Positions 1 to 8,412 of a stretch of DNA of 64,000 nucleotides are shown piece after piece. The DNA is taken from the NCBI RefSeq assembly GCF_026967925.1, contig NZ_JAPVBI010000001.1, positions 310,001 to 374,000 of the forward strand, written 5' to 3'. The position numbers were made by a program, and so were the translations under genes. This stretch comes from Modestobacter sp. VKM Ac-2985 (GTDB lineage Bacteria; Actinomycetota; Actinomycetes; Mycobacteriales; Geodermatophilaceae). A model generated the notes under the pieces. That model had not been told where the DNA came from, did no database searches, and saw only the letters and a list, made by a program, of their open reading frames with translations. The stretch's first letter is position 1, and each line of letters begins with the position of its first letter.

Positions 1-939
1 GCCCTTGAGCACGATCGGCAGCCGGGTGCGCTCGCGCAGCCAGGCGAGATCGGCCCAGGTGAGCGAGGGCCGGGAGTAGATGGCCTGGAAGGTCTCGACG
101 GCGGCCCGGGGCAGCGGTGAACGCAGCGCCTCGGTGAGCGGCATCGAGGTGGCCGCCGACCAGGCCCTGGCCATGCCGACCAGGGCCCGGACGGCCGCGA
201 CCGTCGGCCGGGGCTGCCGGTCGACCTCCCCGGCCGCCGTGGCGGTCGGCGGCGCGGTGGTCGCGGTCGCGCGCTGCTCCACCAGCCGGCGGAACACCGG
301 GTCGGAGGTGTACTGCGCGATGCCCTTGCCGAGCGCGAACGGCAGGTGGCCCAGGTCCAGGTCCCGGGGACGCCACCCCAGCATCGTGGTGTCCAGGGTG
401 ACGACCACTGCATCGCAGCCGGCCGCCTCGGCCCGGCCGAGCAGGCTCTCCACCAGCTCGTCGGAGGTCGACCAGTACAGCTGCATCCAGCGGGGCGCGT
501 CGCCCATCGCCGTGGCGGTGGTCTCCATCGGCACCGAGGCCTGGTTGGAGAAGACCATCGGCACCCCGACCGCCGCCGCGGCCCGGGCGACGGCGAGGTC
601 GGCCTCGGGGTGCACCAGTTCGAGTGCGCCCACCGGTCCGAGCAGCACCGGGGCGGGGAGCCGCCGTCCGAAGAGCTCCACCGAGGTGTCCCGCCGGCTC
701 ACGTCACGCAGCACCCGGGGCACGACCGACCACCGGTCGAACGCCTCCCGGTCGGCGCGCGCCGTCGCCTCGTCGCCGGCGCCGCCGGCCACGTACCCGT
801 ACGCCCGGGCGTCCAGCCGCCGCTTCGCCTCGCGCGCCAGTGCCCGGTAGGCGGTGGGCACCCGGGGGTGGCGGCCGTAGACGCCCGCCCGGTAGATGTC
901 GCCCTGCCGCCGCCGCCCGGTCCCTGCCGCTGAGGTCAT
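1..939 (-). CDS. FMN-dependent alpha-hydroxy-acid oxidase, lactate 2-monooxygenase-like (3' end outside window)
   Basis: Reading leftwards from an ATG there are 313 open codons that run off the window edge. The protein has the N-terminal pattern YVAGGAGDEATARADREAF (about residues 48-66) and the TIM-barrel stretches RLPAPVLLGPVGALELVHPE, RWMQLYWS and VVVTLDTTMLGWRPRDL. These are typical of the lactate 2-monooxygenase / L-lactate dehydrogenase (FMN) family. It ends in LPIVLKG, which holds the conserved lysine near the flavin; the catalytic histidine and the C-terminal FMN-phosphate loop lie beyond the window. The family oxidises L-2-hydroxy acids such as lactate, with O2 or quinone as acceptor. 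The exact substrate cannot be told, because several actinobacterial paralogues share these motifs. Confidence 0.85.
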   Translation of the reverse strand, partial: MTSAAGTGRRRQGDIYRAGVYGRHPRVPTAYRALAREAKRRLDARAYGYVAGGAGDEATARADREAFDRWSVVPRVLRDVSRRDTSVELFGRRLPAPVLLGPVGALELVHPEADLAVARAAAAVGVPMVFSNQASVPMETTATAMGDAPRWMQLYWSTSDELVESLLGRAEAAGCDAVVVTLDTTMLGWRPRDLDLGHLPFALGKGIAQYTSDPVFRRLVEQRATATTAPPTATAAGEVDRQPRPTVAAVRALVGMARAWSAATSMPLTEALRSPLPRAAVETFQAIYSRPSLTWADLAWLRERTRLPIVLKG

Positions 940-1185
940 CGGCCCACCGTAGTGACCGAGGTCTCCCCGCTGGTCCCGAGACCGCCACAGGCGAGAGCCG
1001 GGGCCGTGGACGGTCGGCGCCCCGGTCGACACGCCCGTGGCGACACGCCAGTGGGGCGGACGTGACGGGTGTGGCGTACTCGCGGCTGGTCGGCGCCACG
1101 GGGCATGGTGGAGACAGTTGCTGGGCAGGACGACTGCACGTCGCAGAGCAGTCGTCCGCCGGGCGCTGGAGAACGGGGGACCACC

Positions 1186-2391
1186 GTGCCGCTGACGCGC
1201 CCGGCCGCCCGCCCGGCGCTGACCGCCGGCCTCGCCCTCGGCGCGCTCCTGGTCGCCGGGGTCGCCGCGGCCGGTCCTGCCGCCGCGCTGGAGGACCCAC
1301 GGCGCCCGACCGCGACGGTCACCCACGGCCCCAGCTGCGGCCCGGCCGTCGTCCGGGTCCAGGTCACCAACGGCACCGAGCCGCACCGGGTCGCCCTGGT
1401 CTTCGACGGGGCCGAGCAGCAGGACGTCGCCGACCTCGGCCCCGGCGAGCAGGCGGAGCTGACCAGCGAGGACGTCGACTGGGGCGTCACCGTCGAGGTG
1501 TCGGTGACGGTCGCGGACCCGGACGGGACGGTGGAGCAGCCGCTGCACTTCCAGACCTACACCCGGCCGAGCGAGGAGGACTGCGCGGCGGTCATGCCGC
1601 CGCCCACCCCGACCCCGACGTCGGATCCGTCGACGCCCGCGCCGGCCCCGCCGACCGCCACCCCGGTGCCCTCCACACCGCCTCCGTCGAGCCCTCCTCC
1701 CTCGCCCCCCGAGTCCTCGCCTCCTGAGTCCTCGCCTCCTGAGCCCTCGCCTCCCGAGCCCTCCAGCACGCCGCTCCCGCCCGTGACGTCGAGCCCGATG
1801 CCGTCACCCGTGCCGTCCAGCACGACGCCGTGGCCCCGGGCCCCGTCGACGGGGGCGCCCGCGCCGCCCTCGTCCCTGCCCACCACCCCACTGCCCACCA
1901 CGGCAGCACCCGGCACCGCCGGCGGCGCGCCGACGAGCACGTCCACGACGGGGTCCGGGGCCGGGTCCGGTGGTGCGTCCCGGCCGCGCGGTGACGCGAG
2001 CTGGTCGCCGGTGGCGTCGGTGTCCCCGGGTGGGGTGGTGACCGTGCGGGCCAGCGGCTTCCTGCCGGGTGAACCGGTCGACGTCCGCCTGGCCGGAGAC
2101 GGGGAGCTGCTCAGCACCGTCACGGCGGCGGCCGACGGCAGCGTCGAGGCGGTCGTCCAGATCCCGCGCGGGATCGCGCTGGGCGCGGCCACGCTGGAGT
2201 TCGTCGGCGGCGAGTCCGCGGCGACCGCCGGGGTCGACCTGGAGGTGGCCGCCCGCGCCGCACCGGTGACCGAGCAGACCGGTTCACCGGTGGTCCTCGC
2301 CGCCGGACTGGCCCTGCTCACCGTGGCCGGGTCGATCGGGCTGGTGGGTGTGCGCCGGTCGCGGAGCGGGCACCCCGGGGGCCGACGGTGA
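1186..2391 (+). CDS. Secreted, proline-rich, membrane-anchored surface protein
   Basis: Unrecognised protein of about 401 residues. I chose the GTG start because it is followed directly by a signal peptide (RPAARP, a hydrophobic stretch, then AGPAAA); a longer frame opens upstream but carries no secretion signal. Residues about 40-130 form a small beta-rich globular part with two cysteines. A Pro/Ser/Thr linker follows, with tandem PPESS/PPEPS units, then a second globular segment of about 90 residues that begins GDASWSPVASVSPGGVVTV. The C-terminus is one hydrophobic helix followed by an Arg-rich tail. That is the layout of a cell-wall-spanning anchored protein, but no LPXTG motif is visible. 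The next gene starts inside its stop codon, so the two are probably co-transcribed. Function unknown. Confidence 0.7.
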   Translation: MPLTRPAARPALTAGLALGALLVAGVAAAGPAAALEDPRRPTATVTHGPSCGPAVVRVQVTNGTEPHRVALVFDGAEQQDVADLGPGEQAELTSEDVDWGVTVEVSVTVADPDGTVEQPLHFQTYTRPSEEDCAAVMPPPTPTPTSDPSTPAPAPPTATPVPSTPPPSSPPPSPPESSPPESSPPEPSPPEPSSTPLPPVTSSPMPSPVPSSTTPWPRAPSTGAPAPPSSLPTTPLPTTAAPGTAGGAPTSTSTTGSGAGSGGASRPRGDASWSPVASVSPGGVVTVRASGFLPGEPVDVRLAGDGELLSTVTAAADGSVEAVVQIPRGIALGAATLEFVGGESAATAGVDLEVAARAAPVTEQTGSPVVLAAGLALLTVAGSIGLVGVRRSRSGHPGGRR

Positions 2392-2966
2392 GCGGGCAGT
2401 CCGGCGGACGGCACCGGGACGAGCACTGCGAAGGAGACGTGGACCCACCGATGGACCAGCCTGCGGACCGGCTGCACGACGGCGCACCACCCCGGGGGGT
2501 GCCCCGGGACATGCGGGGTCTGGCAGCTGCCGGACCGAGCGCGCCGGAGACCTGGCTGCGGATCGTCCAGGTCCACGACCGGATCACCCGGCGGGTCGAC
2601 TCGGCGTTGCACCGGCAGCACGGGGTGTCGCTCACCGGCTTCGAGGTGCTGCGCCGGGTGTCCGAGTCGCCGGCGGAGCACGCGTCGATGGGCGACCTCG
2701 CCGAGGCGGTCGGCCTCTCCCGGCCGGGGATCACCAGCACCGTCAACCGCCTCGTCGAGGACGGGCTGGTCACCCGGGAACGGTTGGACGGCGACCGGCG
2801 GCTGCTGCACGCCCGGCTGACCGACACCGGCCGGGAGCGCGTCCGCGCGGCCATGGCCACCCACGACGACCTGGTCGCCCACCTGCTGACGATGCTCGGC
2901 GACGACGCCGCCGTGGTCACCGATGCGCTCGCCCGGGTGTCCTCCGCCACTCGCCGGCCGCGCTGA
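2388..2966 (+). CDS. MarR-family transcriptional regulator
   Basis: Winged-helix regulator of up to 192 residues. The MarR core starts near Trp56 (ETWLRIVQVHDRITRRVDSA) and includes the recognition-helix region ASMGDLAEAVGLSRPGITS and the wing LVTRERLDGDRRLLHARLT, which has the D-x-R signature of the family. The start is uncertain. The GTG used here overlaps the preceding stop (GTGA), which suggests translational coupling. An ATG at 2451 lies 14 nt after AAGGAG (2431-2436) and would give a shorter N-terminus. MarR proteins usually respond to small phenolic or oxidative ligands; neither the target nor the ligand can be read from the sequence. Confidence 0.85.
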   Translation: MSGQSGGRHRDEHCEGDVDPPMDQPADRLHDGAPPRGVPRDMRGLAAAGPSAPETWLRIVQVHDRITRRVDSALHRQHGVSLTGFEVLRRVSESPAEHASMGDLAEAVGLSRPGITSTVNRLVEDGLVTRERLDGDRRLLHARLTDTGRERVRAAMATHDDLVAHLLTMLGDDAAVVTDALARVSSATRRPR

Positions 2967-3055
2967 CCGAGGACTCCACCGCCCGTCGGGTGGACAGCCG
3001 GACAACTTAAAGCCCGTAGTGTTTCGGGGACGATCTCCCGGGAACGAAGCCGGGC

Positions 3056-4555
3056 ATGTCCGGTGCCCTCTGCAACTGCACGGTCGTCGTGCCGACGATC
3101 GGCCGGCCGTCGCTGGGCGTGCTCCTCGACGCCCTGACCGACGCCACCGGCCCGCGTCCGGCCGAGATCGTGCTGGTCGACGACCGGCCCAGCGGCGAGC
3201 CGCTGCGCCCGGAGCGCCCGGGCCTGCCCCCGGTCGGGGTGGTGCGCACCGGCGGCGGTGGGCCGGCGGTGGCCCGCAACCTGGGCTGGCGCACCGCGCG
3301 CACCGAGTGGGTCGCCTTCCTGGACGACGACGTCGTGCCCGACCCCGACTGGTACGCCCGGCTCGCCGAGGACCTGGCCGCCCTCCCGGCCGACGCGGCC
3401 GGCACCCAGGGCCGGGTGCGGGTCCCGCTGCCTGCCGACCGTCGCCCCACCGACTGGGAGCGCGGCACCGCGGGGCTGGCCACCAGCAGCTGGATCACCG
3501 CCGACCTGGCCTACCGACGGTCCGCGCTGGCCGCGGTCGGTGGGTTCGACGAGCGCTTCCCCCGGGCCTTCCGGGAGGACTCCGACCTGGCGCTGCGGGT
3601 CATGGACACCGGGTCGGCGCTGACCCGCGGCGAGCGGTGGATCACCCACCCGGTCCGGCCGACCGACCGCTGGGTGTCCGCCCGGGTGCAGGCCGGCAAC
3701 GCCGATGACGTCCTCATGCGCCGGCTGCACGGGCCGACCTGGCGGGCGCGCGCCGACGCCGCCGTCGGCCGCCGTCCCCGCCACCTCGCCGTCACGGCGG
3801 CCGCGGTGGCCGCCCTCGGGCTGGCCGCCGCGGGACGGCCGCGGGCCGCGGCGCTCGCGGCCCTGGGCTGGGCCGCCGGCACCGCCGAGTTCGCCTGGGC
3901 GCGGATCGCCCCCGGGCCGCGGGACCGTGCCGAGGTCACCACCATGCTCGCCACCAGCGCGCTCATCCCGCCGCTGGCCAGCTGGCACGTCCTGCGCGGC
4001 GTCGTGCAGCACCGCACCGTGACGCCGTGGCGCGGCCTGCCCGACCTGGTGCTCCTCGACCGCGACGGCACGCTGGTGCACGACGTGCCCTACAACGGCG
4101 ACCCGGCCCAGGTGCGCCCGGTCGACGGCGCCCGCGAGGTGCTGGACGCCCTCCGTGCCCGCGGCGTGCGCATCGGCCTGGTCACCAACCAGTCCGGCGT
4201 CGGCCGGGGGCTGATCACCCGGGCGCAGGCCGACGCGGTCAATGCCCGCGTCGCCGAGCTGCTCGGCCCCTTCGACACCGTGCAGGTGTGCCCGCACGCG
4301 CCCGAGGACGGCTGCGACTGCCGCAAGCCGGCGCCCGGCATGGTCAAGGCAGCCTGCGCCGAGCTCGACGTCGACCCCTCCCGCGTCGTCGTCATCGGTG
4401 ACATCGGTGCCGACGTGGAGGCGGCCACCGCGGCCGGCGCGGCCTCGATCCTGGTGCCGACGACGGTCACCCGCCCCGCCGAGGTGACCGCCGCGGCACA
4501 CCGGGCGCCCACCCTGGTCGAGGCGGTCGAGGACGTGCTGGCGGGCGCCTGGTGA
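3056..4555 (+). CDS. Fusion of GT2 glycosyltransferase and D,D-heptose 1,7-bisphosphate phosphatase (GmhB)
   Basis: A 499-residue two-domain protein. Residues about 1-230 are a GT2 (GT-A fold) glycosyltransferase: VVVPTIGRPSLGVLLDAL, VLVDDRPSG, the LDDDVVPD metal-binding DxD, and GGFDERFPRAFREDSDLALR. A hydrophobic linker follows (about 240-320). Residues about 325-499 are a HAD phosphatase of the GmhB type, with LLDRDGTLVHD (nucleophile DxD), VTNQSGVGRG and the Zn-binding loop CPHAPEDGCDCRKPAPG. GmhB removes the C7 phosphate of D-glycero-D-manno-heptose 1,7-bisphosphate. Fusing it to a glycosyltransferase is unusual. The gene heads a run of overlapping genes that supply the other ADP-heptose enzymes. 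The domain calls are firm; the acceptor of the GT2 domain is unknown. Confidence 0.88.
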   Translation: MSGALCNCTVVVPTIGRPSLGVLLDALTDATGPRPAEIVLVDDRPSGEPLRPERPGLPPVGVVRTGGGGPAVARNLGWRTARTEWVAFLDDDVVPDPDWYARLAEDLAALPADAAGTQGRVRVPLPADRRPTDWERGTAGLATSSWITADLAYRRSALAAVGGFDERFPRAFREDSDLALRVMDTGSALTRGERWITHPVRPTDRWVSARVQAGNADDVLMRRLHGPTWRARADAAVGRRPRHLAVTAAAVAALGLAAAGRPRAAALAALGWAAGTAEFAWARIAPGPRDRAEVTTMLATSALIPPLASWHVLRGVVQHRTVTPWRGLPDLVLLDRDGTLVHDVPYNGDPAQVRPVDGAREVLDALRARGVRIGLVTNQSGVGRGLITRAQADAVNARVAELLGPFDTVQVCPHAPEDGCDCRKPAPGMVKAACAELDVDPSRVVVIGDIGADVEAATAAGAASILVPTTVTRPAEVTAAAHRAPTLVEAVEDVLAGAW

Positions 4556-5553
4556 CCCGCACCGTCCTGGTCGCCCGGCTGGACAACGCCGGCGACGTGC
4601 TGCTGCAGGGCCCGCTGGTGCGGGCCGTGGCCGCCGGCGCCGACCGGGTGGTCTTCCTGGCCAGCCCGCAGGGCACGGCGGCCGCCGAGCTGCTGCCCGG
4701 CGTCGACGACGTGCTGACCTGGCACTGCCCGTGGATCGACGGCGCACCGCAGCCCGTGGACGCCCAGGACATCGCCGCGCTCGCCGACCGGGTCCGCGCC
4801 CTCGGCGTCGACGAGGCGGTGGTGAGCACGAGCTTCCACCAGTCGCCGCTGCCGCTGGCCCTGGTGCTGCGCACCGCCGGGGTGCGGCGGATCTCCGCGA
4901 TCAGCGTCGACTACCCCGGTTCGCTGCTCGACGTCCGGCACCGGGTGGAGGACGACCTGCCGGAGCCGGAACGGGCCCTCTCGCTGGCCCGAGCCGCCGG
5001 CTTCGAGCTGCCGGCCGGTGACGACGGGCTGCTCGCCGTGCGCCGTCCGTTGCCGGTGACCGGCCAGGAGCCGGGCTACGTCGTGCTGCACCCCGGCGCC
5101 TCGGTGCCCGCGCGGGCCTGGCCGGCCGAGCACTGCGCGGAGGCGGTCGAGGCGCTCTCCGACGCCGGCTGGCGGGTGCTGGTCACCGGCGGGCCGGGGG
5201 AGCGGGCGCTGACCGCGGCCGTCGCCGGCCGGCGGGGCACCGACCTCGGCGGGGCCACCACGCTGGCCGAGATGGCCGCGCTGCTCGACGGGGCGGCCGC
5301 CGTCGTCGTCGGCAACACCGGCCCGGCGCACCTGGCCGCCGCCGTCGGCACGCCCGTCGTCTCCCTCTTCTCCCCGGTCGTGCCGGCCGTGCGGTGGGCG
5401 CCCTACGGCGTGCCCACCGTGCTGCTCGGCGACCAGTCCGCCCCCTGCCGCGACACCCGGGCCCGCGAGTGCCCGGTGCCCGGTCATCCCTGTCTGACGT
5501 CGGTGAGCCCAGCCGACGTCGTCGCCGCCGTCGACAAGGTGGTCGCACCATGA
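4552..5553 (+). CDS. GT9 glycosyltransferase, ADP-heptose:glycan heptosyltransferase-like
   Basis: A 333-residue GT-B enzyme of family 9. The N-terminus VARLDNAGDVLLQGPLVRAV matches the acceptor-side start of heptosyltransferases. The C-terminal half has YVVLHPGASVPARAWPAEH and the nucleotide-sugar motif VVGNTGPAHLAAAVGTPVVSLFSP. A cysteine-rich end (CRDTRARECPVPGHPC) resembles the C-terminus of WaaC/WaaF proteins. The GTG start overlaps the preceding stop by four bases. Family 9 in LPS bacteria moves L,D- or D,D-heptose from ADP-heptose to core sugars. Here the acceptor must be some other cell-surface glycan, which is an inference. Confidence 0.85.
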   Translation: MTRTVLVARLDNAGDVLLQGPLVRAVAAGADRVVFLASPQGTAAAELLPGVDDVLTWHCPWIDGAPQPVDAQDIAALADRVRALGVDEAVVSTSFHQSPLPLALVLRTAGVRRISAISVDYPGSLLDVRHRVEDDLPEPERALSLARAAGFELPAGDDGLLAVRRPLPVTGQEPGYVVLHPGASVPARAWPAEHCAEAVEALSDAGWRVLVTGGPGERALTAAVAGRRGTDLGGATTLAEMAALLDGAAAVVVGNTGPAHLAAAVGTPVVSLFSPVVPAVRWAPYGVPTVLLGDQSAPCRDTRARECPVPGHPCLTSVSPADVVAAVDKVVAP

Positions 5554-6515
5554 AGGTCCTGCTCTGGCACGTGCACGGCTCCTGGACGACGTCGTTCGTC
5601 CAGGGCTCTCACGACTACCTGCTCCCCGTGACACCCGATCGCGGCCCCGACGGTCTCGGCCGCGCCCGCACCTGGGAGTGGCCGGCGTCCGCCCGCGAGG
5701 TCACCCCCGACCAGCTGCGCGACGAGGACGTCGACGTCGTCGTGCTGCAGCGCCCCCGCGACCTCGAGCTGGTCCGTGAGTGGCTGGGCCGCGAGCCCGG
5801 CCGTGACCTGCCGGCGGTCTTCCTCGAGCACAACGCCCCGGACGGCGCGGTGCCGAACACCCGGCACCCGCTGGCCGACCAGTCGGCGATCCCGATCGCC
5901 CACGTGACCTTCTTCAACCAGCTCTTCTACGACAACGGCAGCGCGCCGACGACCGTCATCGAGCACGGCATCGTCGACCCGGGCGAGCGGTACACCGGCG
6001 AGCTGGCCCGGGCCGGCGTGGTGGTCAACGAGCCGGTCCGCCGCGGCCGGTACACCGGTGGCGACCTGCTGCCGCTGCTGTCCGCGGCCGCGCCGCTGGA
6101 CGTGTTCGGGATGGGCCTGGCCGGGCTGCACGAGCGCTACGGGCTGGATCCCGACCGGGTGGGCCTGCACGACGACCCGCCGCAGGCCGCCATGCACGAC
6201 GAGCTCGCCCGCCGCCGGGTCTACGTGCACCCGGTGCGCTGGACCTCGCTGGGGCTGTCGCTGCTGGAGGCGATGCACCTGGGCATGCCGGTCGTCGGGC
6301 TGGCCACCACCGAGGCCGTCGAGGCGGTGCCGGCCGAGGCCGGGGTGCTCTCCACCCGGCCCGAGCGGCTGGCCGAGGCCATCCGGCACTTCGTCGCCGA
6401 GCCGGACGCCGCCCGGCTCGCCGGCAAGGCCGCCCGCGCCGCGGCGCTGGAGCGGTACGGCCTGGACCGGTTCCTGACCGACTGGGACACGCTGCTCGCG
6501 GAGGTGACCCGATGA
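5550..6515 (+). CDS. GT-B glycosyltransferase of the heptose operon
   Basis: A 321-residue protein. The ATG overlaps the previous stop (ATGA), so translation is coupled. It begins MKVLLWHVHGSWTTSF. A mid region VFLEHNAPDGAVPNTRHPL is followed by VEPV-like GT-B C-terminal features: DVFGMGLAGL, VYVHPVRWTSLGLSLLEAMH and LGMPVVGLATTEAVEAVP. The glutamate in SLGLSLLEAM is where GT4 enzymes hold the nucleotide-sugar phosphates. The donor and acceptor cannot be assigned from sequence; context makes a step in the same glycan pathway likely. Confidence 0.8.
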   Translation: MKVLLWHVHGSWTTSFVQGSHDYLLPVTPDRGPDGLGRARTWEWPASAREVTPDQLRDEDVDVVVLQRPRDLELVREWLGREPGRDLPAVFLEHNAPDGAVPNTRHPLADQSAIPIAHVTFFNQLFYDNGSAPTTVIEHGIVDPGERYTGELARAGVVVNEPVRRGRYTGGDLLPLLSAAAPLDVFGMGLAGLHERYGLDPDRVGLHDDPPQAAMHDELARRRVYVHPVRWTSLGLSLLEAMHLGMPVVGLATTEAVEAVPAEAGVLSTRPERLAEAIRHFVAEPDAARLAGKAARAAALERYGLDRFLTDWDTLLAEVTR

Positions 6516-7720
6516 GGATCGACCTGGTGAGCGAGCACGCCTCACCGCTGGCCGCGATCGGCGGCGTCGACGCCGGCGGGCAGAACGTGCACGTGGCCGC
6601 GCTCGCCGCCGGCCTGGCCCAGCGCGGCCACCAGGTCACCGTGCACACCCGCCGGGACGACGCCGCGCTGCCCGACCGGGTGACCACGGCCGACGGCTAC
6701 GACGTCGCGCACGTCGCCGCCGGGCCGGCCCGGGTCGTGCCCAAGGACGAGCTGCTCCAGCACATGGCGGCCTTCGCCGACGTCCTGCGCGCCGAGTGGG
6801 CGACCACCCGGCCGGACGTGGTGCACGCGCACTTCTGGATGAGCGGCCTGGCCTCGGTGCAGGCCGCGTCCGGCCTGGGCATCCCGGTGCTGCAGACCTT
6901 CCACGCGCTCGGCTCGGTCAAGCGCCGGCACCAGGGCGACGCCGACACCTCGCCCGAGCAGCGGATCGACCTGGAACGCGGGCTGTGCGCCGACGTCGAC
7001 CACGTGGTCGCCACCTGCAGCGACGAGGTGTTCGAGCTGCGCCGGCTCGGGCTGGCCAGCGACCGGGTGTCGATCGTGCCGTGCGGGGTGGACACCGACG
7101 TCTTCACCCCGCACGGCCCGGTCGCCCCGCCCGCCGGCCGCCCGCGGCTGCTCGTGCTCGGCCGGCTGGTCGAGCGCAAGGGCCAGGAGGACGCCGTCCG
7201 GGCGCTGGCCGCGGTCCCCGACGCCGAGCTGGTCGTCGTGGGCGGCCCGCCGACCGACGAGCTGGACACCGACCCGGAGGTCGGCCGGCTGCGGGCGATC
7301 GCCGCCGAGCTGGGCGTCGCCGACCGGCTGGTCTTCACCGGTGCGGTCTGCCGGGGAGACGTGCCGGGCTGGATCCGCTCGGCCGACGTCGTCCTGGCGG
7401 TGCCCTGGTACGAGCCGTTCGGGATCACCCCGCTGGAGGCGATGGCCTGCGGCCGGCCGGTCGTGGCCACCGCCGTCGGCGGGCTGGTCGACACCGTCGC
7501 CGACGGCGTGACCGGTGACCTCGTCCCACCCCGCGACCCCGACGCCCTCGGGCAGGCGCTGGCCGCCCTGCTCGCCGACGACGAGCGGCGGGTCGCCTAC
7601 GGCGCCGCCGGCGTCACCCGCGCCCGGACCCGCTACCGCTGGTCCCGGGTCGTCGCCGACACCGACGCCGTGTACCGGCAGGTGGTCTCCGCCCGGACCC
7701 CGGTGGAGGCCGCCCGATGA
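6512..7720 (+). CDS. GT4 glycosyltransferase (sucrose-synthase/MshA-like)
   Basis: A 402-residue GT-B enzyme. The N-terminal domain has the glycine-rich donor/acceptor loop IGGVDAGGQNVHVAALAAGL and the HAHFWMSGLA segment. The C-terminal domain has LLVLGRLVERKGQEDAVRAL and the EX7E motif in VPWYEPFGITPLEAMACGRP, followed by PVVATAVGGLVDTV. This is the arrangement of actinobacterial GT4 enzymes such as MshA. The ATG overlaps the previous stop. It probably transfers a sugar from a nucleotide donor to a growing glycan; the specific reaction is unknown. Confidence 0.85.
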   Translation: MRIDLVSEHASPLAAIGGVDAGGQNVHVAALAAGLAQRGHQVTVHTRRDDAALPDRVTTADGYDVAHVAAGPARVVPKDELLQHMAAFADVLRAEWATTRPDVVHAHFWMSGLASVQAASGLGIPVLQTFHALGSVKRRHQGDADTSPEQRIDLERGLCADVDHVVATCSDEVFELRRLGLASDRVSIVPCGVDTDVFTPHGPVAPPAGRPRLLVLGRLVERKGQEDAVRALAAVPDAELVVVGGPPTDELDTDPEVGRLRAIAAELGVADRLVFTGAVCRGDVPGWIRSADVVLAVPWYEPFGITPLEAMACGRPVVATAVGGLVDTVADGVTGDLVPPRDPDALGQALAALLADDERRVAYGAAGVTRARTRYRWSRVVADTDAVYRQVVSARTPVEAAR

Positions 7721-7743
7721 ACCCCCTCGCTGGAAGGACCGTC

Positions 7744-8412
7744 ATGAGCACCGCCCCCTCCGCCGACCGCGAGGTCGTCTCGCCCGACACCTGCACGCAC
7801 CTCACCGGGCACGACCACGTCGCCTCGCTGAGCGCCGCGCTGGGCGGCCTCACCGAGCAGGTCGAGACGCTGGACCGCTGGGGCCGGCTGCTCGCCGACG
7901 TGCTGACCGGGCCGTCCCGCGGCCGGCTGCTGGCCGCCGGGAACGGCGGCAGCGCGGCGCAGGCGCAGCACCTCACCGCCGAGCTGGTGGGCCGCTACCG
8001 CGCCGACCGCCCGCCGTTCTCCGCGATCTGCCTGACCGCCGAGACCTCCTCGCTGACGGCGATCGCCAACGACTACCCGGCCGACGAGCTGTTCGCCCGG
8101 CAGGTCGAGGCGCACGGCCGGGACGGCGACGTGCTGGTGCTGCTGTCGACCAGCGGCCGCAGCCCCAACGCGGTCGCCGCCGCCCGCCGGGCCCGCGAGT
8201 GCGGGATCACCGTGCTGGCGATGACCGGGCCGGCGCCCAACCCGCTGGCTGCCGCCGCCGACGAGACCGTGGCCATCGACTCGCCGTGGACGGCGACCGT
8301 GCAGGAGTGCCACCTCGTCGCGCTGCACCTGCTGTGCGCCGCGTTCGACGCCGCCGTGCTCGCCGACTCGCCCCGGATCTCCACCCGCAACCACGTCGAG
8401 GTGGTCTCGTGA
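7744..8412 (+). CDS. gmhA: D-sedoheptulose 7-phosphate isomerase
   Basis: SIS-domain protein of about 222 residues. It converts sedoheptulose 7-phosphate to D-glycero-D-manno-heptose 7-phosphate, the first step to ADP-heptose. Visible motifs are LLAAGNGGSAAQAQHLTAEL, the substrate loop LLSTSGRSPNAVAAARRA, and the C-terminal QECHLVALHLL, which carries the histidine paired with the glutamate of AELVGR in characterised GmhA. I chose the ATG at 7744 because GGAAGGA lies five bases upstream; an in-frame ATG at 7717 overlaps the previous stop and would add nine residues. It sits directly before the kinase/adenylyltransferase of the same pathway. Confidence 0.92.
   Translation: MSTAPSADREVVSPDTCTHLTGHDHVASLSAALGGLTEQVETLDRWGRLLADVLTGPSRGRLLAAGNGGSAAQAQHLTAELVGRYRADRPPFSAICLTAETSSLTAIANDYPADELFARQVEAHGRDGDVLVLLSTSGRSPNAVAAARRARECGITVLAMTGPAPNPLAAAADETVAIDSPWTATVQECHLVALHLLCAAFDAAVLADSPRISTRNHVEVVS

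Noticed and set aside
2280-2391. LPXTG sortase signal on the proline-rich surface protein
   Set aside because: The C-terminus has a hydrophobic helix and Arg tail but no LPXTG or close variant before it.
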